In this document: one piece after another, positions 5,897 through 7,227 of the stretch
Numbering within the stretch: the first letter of the stretch is position 1
Layout of the letters: every line of letters begins with the position of its first letter
Assembly: GCA_025352305.1 (NCBI GenBank)
Contig: JANXTQ010000025.1
Location: forward strand, 1-7,227
Length of the DNA: 7,227 nucleotides
Origin: Actinomycetes bacterium
GTDB taxonomy: Bacteria > Actinomycetota > Acidimicrobiia > Acidimicrobiales > RAAP-2
Reading direction: 5' to 3'
Notes under the pieces: generated by a model
Seen by the model: only the letters and a program-made list of their open reading frames with translations
What the model was told of the DNA's origin: nothing
Database searches by the model: none
Made by a program: the position numbers and the translations under genes

Positions 5897-7065
5897 GAGA
5901 CGTACAGATTTCCGTCAGTGCCTTCTTGAATCGCTAATTTCGTGAGCCCGCTGAGAGCCGGTCCCGAAATGACGTTGCCGGTTGCGGGATCAAAAATTGA
6001 AGTGTGACACGGACAGACAATCTGCTTGCTCGACGCACTGTAACCAACGGTGCAGCCCGCGTGAGGACAAACCGCGTCGTAGGCCTCAAACTGGCCACTC
6101 TTTGTGCAGATCACAATTCCGGGATCGCCGCTCGCGGCCACAGTGAAATTGGCCGACTGATTGACCGCAATGCTGCTGGCTTGTCCGATTGATTGTTTGG
6201 ATCCCGACTGTGTTGTCGTGGTGGCACCTGAGGGCGATCCTCCGGACCTCTTTCCGTGCAGCAGCCATCCGAGACCCGCGGTGGAACCAGCGGCCACCGC
6301 GGTCACACCGGCGACAACGGCCGCAGAGGACGCACCGAGAACGACGGCACGACGATCGACGTGATCGACTCTGCCGCGCGTCAGCAGTGAGGGGCGGTGG
6401 CCCTCAAGAACGGGACATCCGTGGGGCTGACACGGCGCATTGTGTTGCACGTTGCATTTGCCCGCGTTGTAGTGACCGCACAGATGTTGAACTTGCGCAA
6501 AGGGCACGACCACAAGTTCAGGGTCCGCTACCGCAGCTCCGTGCGCCGCTCGGCGTGCCAGAACCGCGTCAAAAGAGAGCCGAGTCCCTCCACCCGAGAT
6601 GATCAGCGGGAGCCACGCGAAGAAAAAGACAATGTCCGCGCCGTAGTAGTAGGGCGAGGAATGAAAACTGACGGCCAAAAAGAGCATCAGACTGAGCAAG
6701 GCTCCACCAAAGGCCGCGACGCGACCCCACAGACCGAGCAGGGTTCCAACTCCCACCGCGACCTCAGTGACCGCAATGAAGATTCCCATTTCTACGCCGA
6801 CGTGTTCGAGCGGTCGAATCAGTGCACCGATGGGGCTGGAGCGCGAGTAGGCAATCAACTGAGCCTGAATCGAGCCGCTGAATTTGGCGTTGAAAAAATC
6901 AGGGTTGGCGAGTTTTTGCAGACTGGCATATAAGAAGGTGGCGCCTAGAAAAAGACGAAGCGGAACGAGCGACCACTCTGCGAGCGCCCACGCACGCGGT
7001 GGTGCCTTAAACGGCAAGCGGTATGAGCGCGGTGCTTTGGCGTTGGCCACGGGACGGGTTTTCAT
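5893..7065 (-). CDS. DoxX-type membrane domain fused to a Tat-anchored Rieske 2Fe-2S domain
   Basis: The 390-residue product is a probable membrane redox protein with three parts. Residues 30-160 form a DoxX/DoxD-like domain with four helices (about 31-50, 92-112, 115-135, 143-158) and the typical WSLVPLRLFLGATFLYASLQ start. A linker follows, with Cys196, Cys204, Cys212, Cys217 and several histidines. Then a twin-arginine motif (DRRAVVLG, Arg238-Arg239) and a hydrophobic stretch to 268 resemble a Tat signal anchor. After a Ser/Thr/Gly spacer comes the Rieske domain (about 300-390). Its cluster ligands are Cys333, His335, Cys351 and His354, with disulfide pair Cys338-Cys353. Basic residues place the N-terminus and linker in the cytoplasm and the Rieske domain outside. 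DoxD-type proteins are known in thiosulfate:quinone oxidoreductase; the electron donor here is unknown. AGAGG at 7074-7078, eight bases before the ATG, supports the start. An in-frame stop at 7078-7080 excludes a longer form. Confidence 0.9.
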   Translation of the reverse strand: MKTRPVANAKAPRSYRLPFKAPPRAWALAEWSLVPLRLFLGATFLYASLQKLANPDFFNAKFSGSIQAQLIAYSRSSPIGALIRPLEHVGVEMGIFIAVTEVAVGVGTLLGLWGRVAAFGGALLSLMLFLAVSFHSSPYYYGADIVFFFAWLPLIISGGGTRLSFDAVLARRAAHGAAVADPELVVVPFAQVQHLCGHYNAGKCNVQHNAPCQPHGCPVLEGHRPSLLTRGRVDHVDRRAVVLGASSAAVVAGVTAVAAGSTAGLGWLLHGKRSGGSPSGATTTTQSGSKQSIGQASSIAVNQSANFTVAASGDPGIVICTKSGQFEAYDAVCPHAGCTVGYSASSKQIVCPCHTSIFDPATGNVISGPALSGLTKLAIQEGTDGNLYVS

Positions 7066-7094
7066 CGATTTAGCCTCTCATACGCACATTGCAT
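7062..7094 (-). CDS. Possible 10-codon leader ORF overlapping the start of the DoxX-Rieske gene
   Basis: ATG at 7094 opens the frame MQCAYERLNR followed by TGA. The TGA overlaps the downstream ATG as ATGA, the usual form of translational coupling. The best Shine-Dalgarno sequence of the region, AAGGAG at 7105-7110, lies 10 bases before this small ORF rather than before the DoxX-Rieske gene, which has the weaker AGAGG inside the leader ORF. This suggests a coupled leader peptide, but an ORF this short can occur by chance. The peptide has no run of one amino acid that would indicate classic attenuation. Confidence 0.3.
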   Translation of the reverse strand: MQCAYERLNR

Positions 7095-7142
7095 CTCTTA
7101 CGTTCTCCTTAGGGCACAAAAATCAATAAAGATGATGCAATG
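7087..7142. repeat. Perfect 9-bp inverted repeat bounding the divergent intergenic region
   Basis: CATTGCATC at 7087-7095 and GATGCAATG at 7134-7142 are exact reverse complements separated by 38 bp. One arm contains the start of the possible leader ORF and the other contains the start codon of the rightward gene. Arm centres are 47 bp apart, about 4.5 helical turns. It could be a pair of protein-binding half-sites controlling both directions, or chance. The spacing is too long for a terminator hairpin. Confidence 0.4.
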
Positions 7143-7227
7143 CTGATCGCTGGAATTTTGTCGGGTGCCTTGAATGAAATGCACAAGCTGCCCGGACCCC
7201 TGGTCTACGTCGTTGTTTGTTCGCTGG
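7140..7227 (+). CDS. N-terminus of a membrane protein, possibly DedA family (runs off the right edge)
   Basis: From ATG 7140 an open frame of 29 codons reaches the window edge. It begins MLIAGILSGALNEMHKLPGP and continues into a hydrophobic stretch, LVYVVVCSL. A short amphipathic start followed by LPGPLVYVVV resembles the N-terminus of DedA (SNARE-associated) membrane proteins, but the conserved glycine-rich core of that family lies outside the window. There is no good Shine-Dalgarno site. A TAAAGA sequence at 7127-7132, seven bases before the ATG, is a poor -10 candidate. Met14 (7179) is an alternative start. The gene is divergent from the DoxX-Rieske gene, 74 bp from its start. Confidence 0.5.
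   Translation, partial: MLIAGILSGALNEMHKLPGPLVYVVVCSL

Noticed and set aside
6397..6933. 178-codon rightward open frame inside the DoxX-Rieske gene
   Set aside because: The opposite strand encodes clear DoxX helices and the Cys-rich linker. The rightward translation is low-complexity Arg/Gln/Asp-rich without motifs, typical of an antisense shadow.

Overview
The window is a compact, moderately GC-rich stretch of a bacterial chromosome (roughly 55-60 % GC by eye). Short gaps, GTG starts, two TAnnnT boxes placed as for leaderless transcripts and several actinobacterial-type protein families point to an actinobacterium. An Acidimicrobiia-like lineage is a guess, not a proof. No rRNA, tRNA, insertion sequence, phage gene or CRISPR array is seen, and no gene-free gap reaches 300 bases.

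Left part (1-705): the N-terminal end of an alpha/beta-hydrolase gene runs leftward out of the window. It is divergent, across 40 bp, from ogt, a methylated-DNA repair methyltransferase.

Central part (785-3429): two rightward genes form a polyhydroxyalkanoate (PHA) storage module. The first is an intracellular medium-chain-length PHA depolymerase (phaZ), the second a class II-like PHA synthase (phaC). One makes the polyester granule and the other mobilises it. A candidate promoter lies in the 104-bp gap, so phaC may be transcribed separately. The synthase resembles Pseudomonas class II enzymes in length and catalytic spacing. It has an unusual lipase box (Ala-Ala-Cys-Ser-Gly-Gly) and an alanine at a specificity position where class II enzymes usually have glutamine.

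Right part (3504-7227): a leftward pair encodes a protein resembling the SCO6745 family and a four-helix membrane protein, 10 bp apart. It is divergent from a rightward alpha/beta hydrolase. That gene ends with its stop codon overlapping the stop of a convergent leftward gene. The leftward gene encodes a membrane fusion protein: DoxX-type four-helix domain, Cys/His-rich linker, internal Tat-like anchor, then a Rieske 2Fe-2S domain. It is preceded by a possible 10-codon leader ORF and faces the start of a partial DedA-like membrane protein gene across a short region bounded by a perfect 9-bp inverted repeat.

The PHA module and the DoxX-Rieske fusion are the most informative parts. Four separate genes (left partial, phaZ, phaC, 4856-5896) have the alpha/beta-hydrolase fold.
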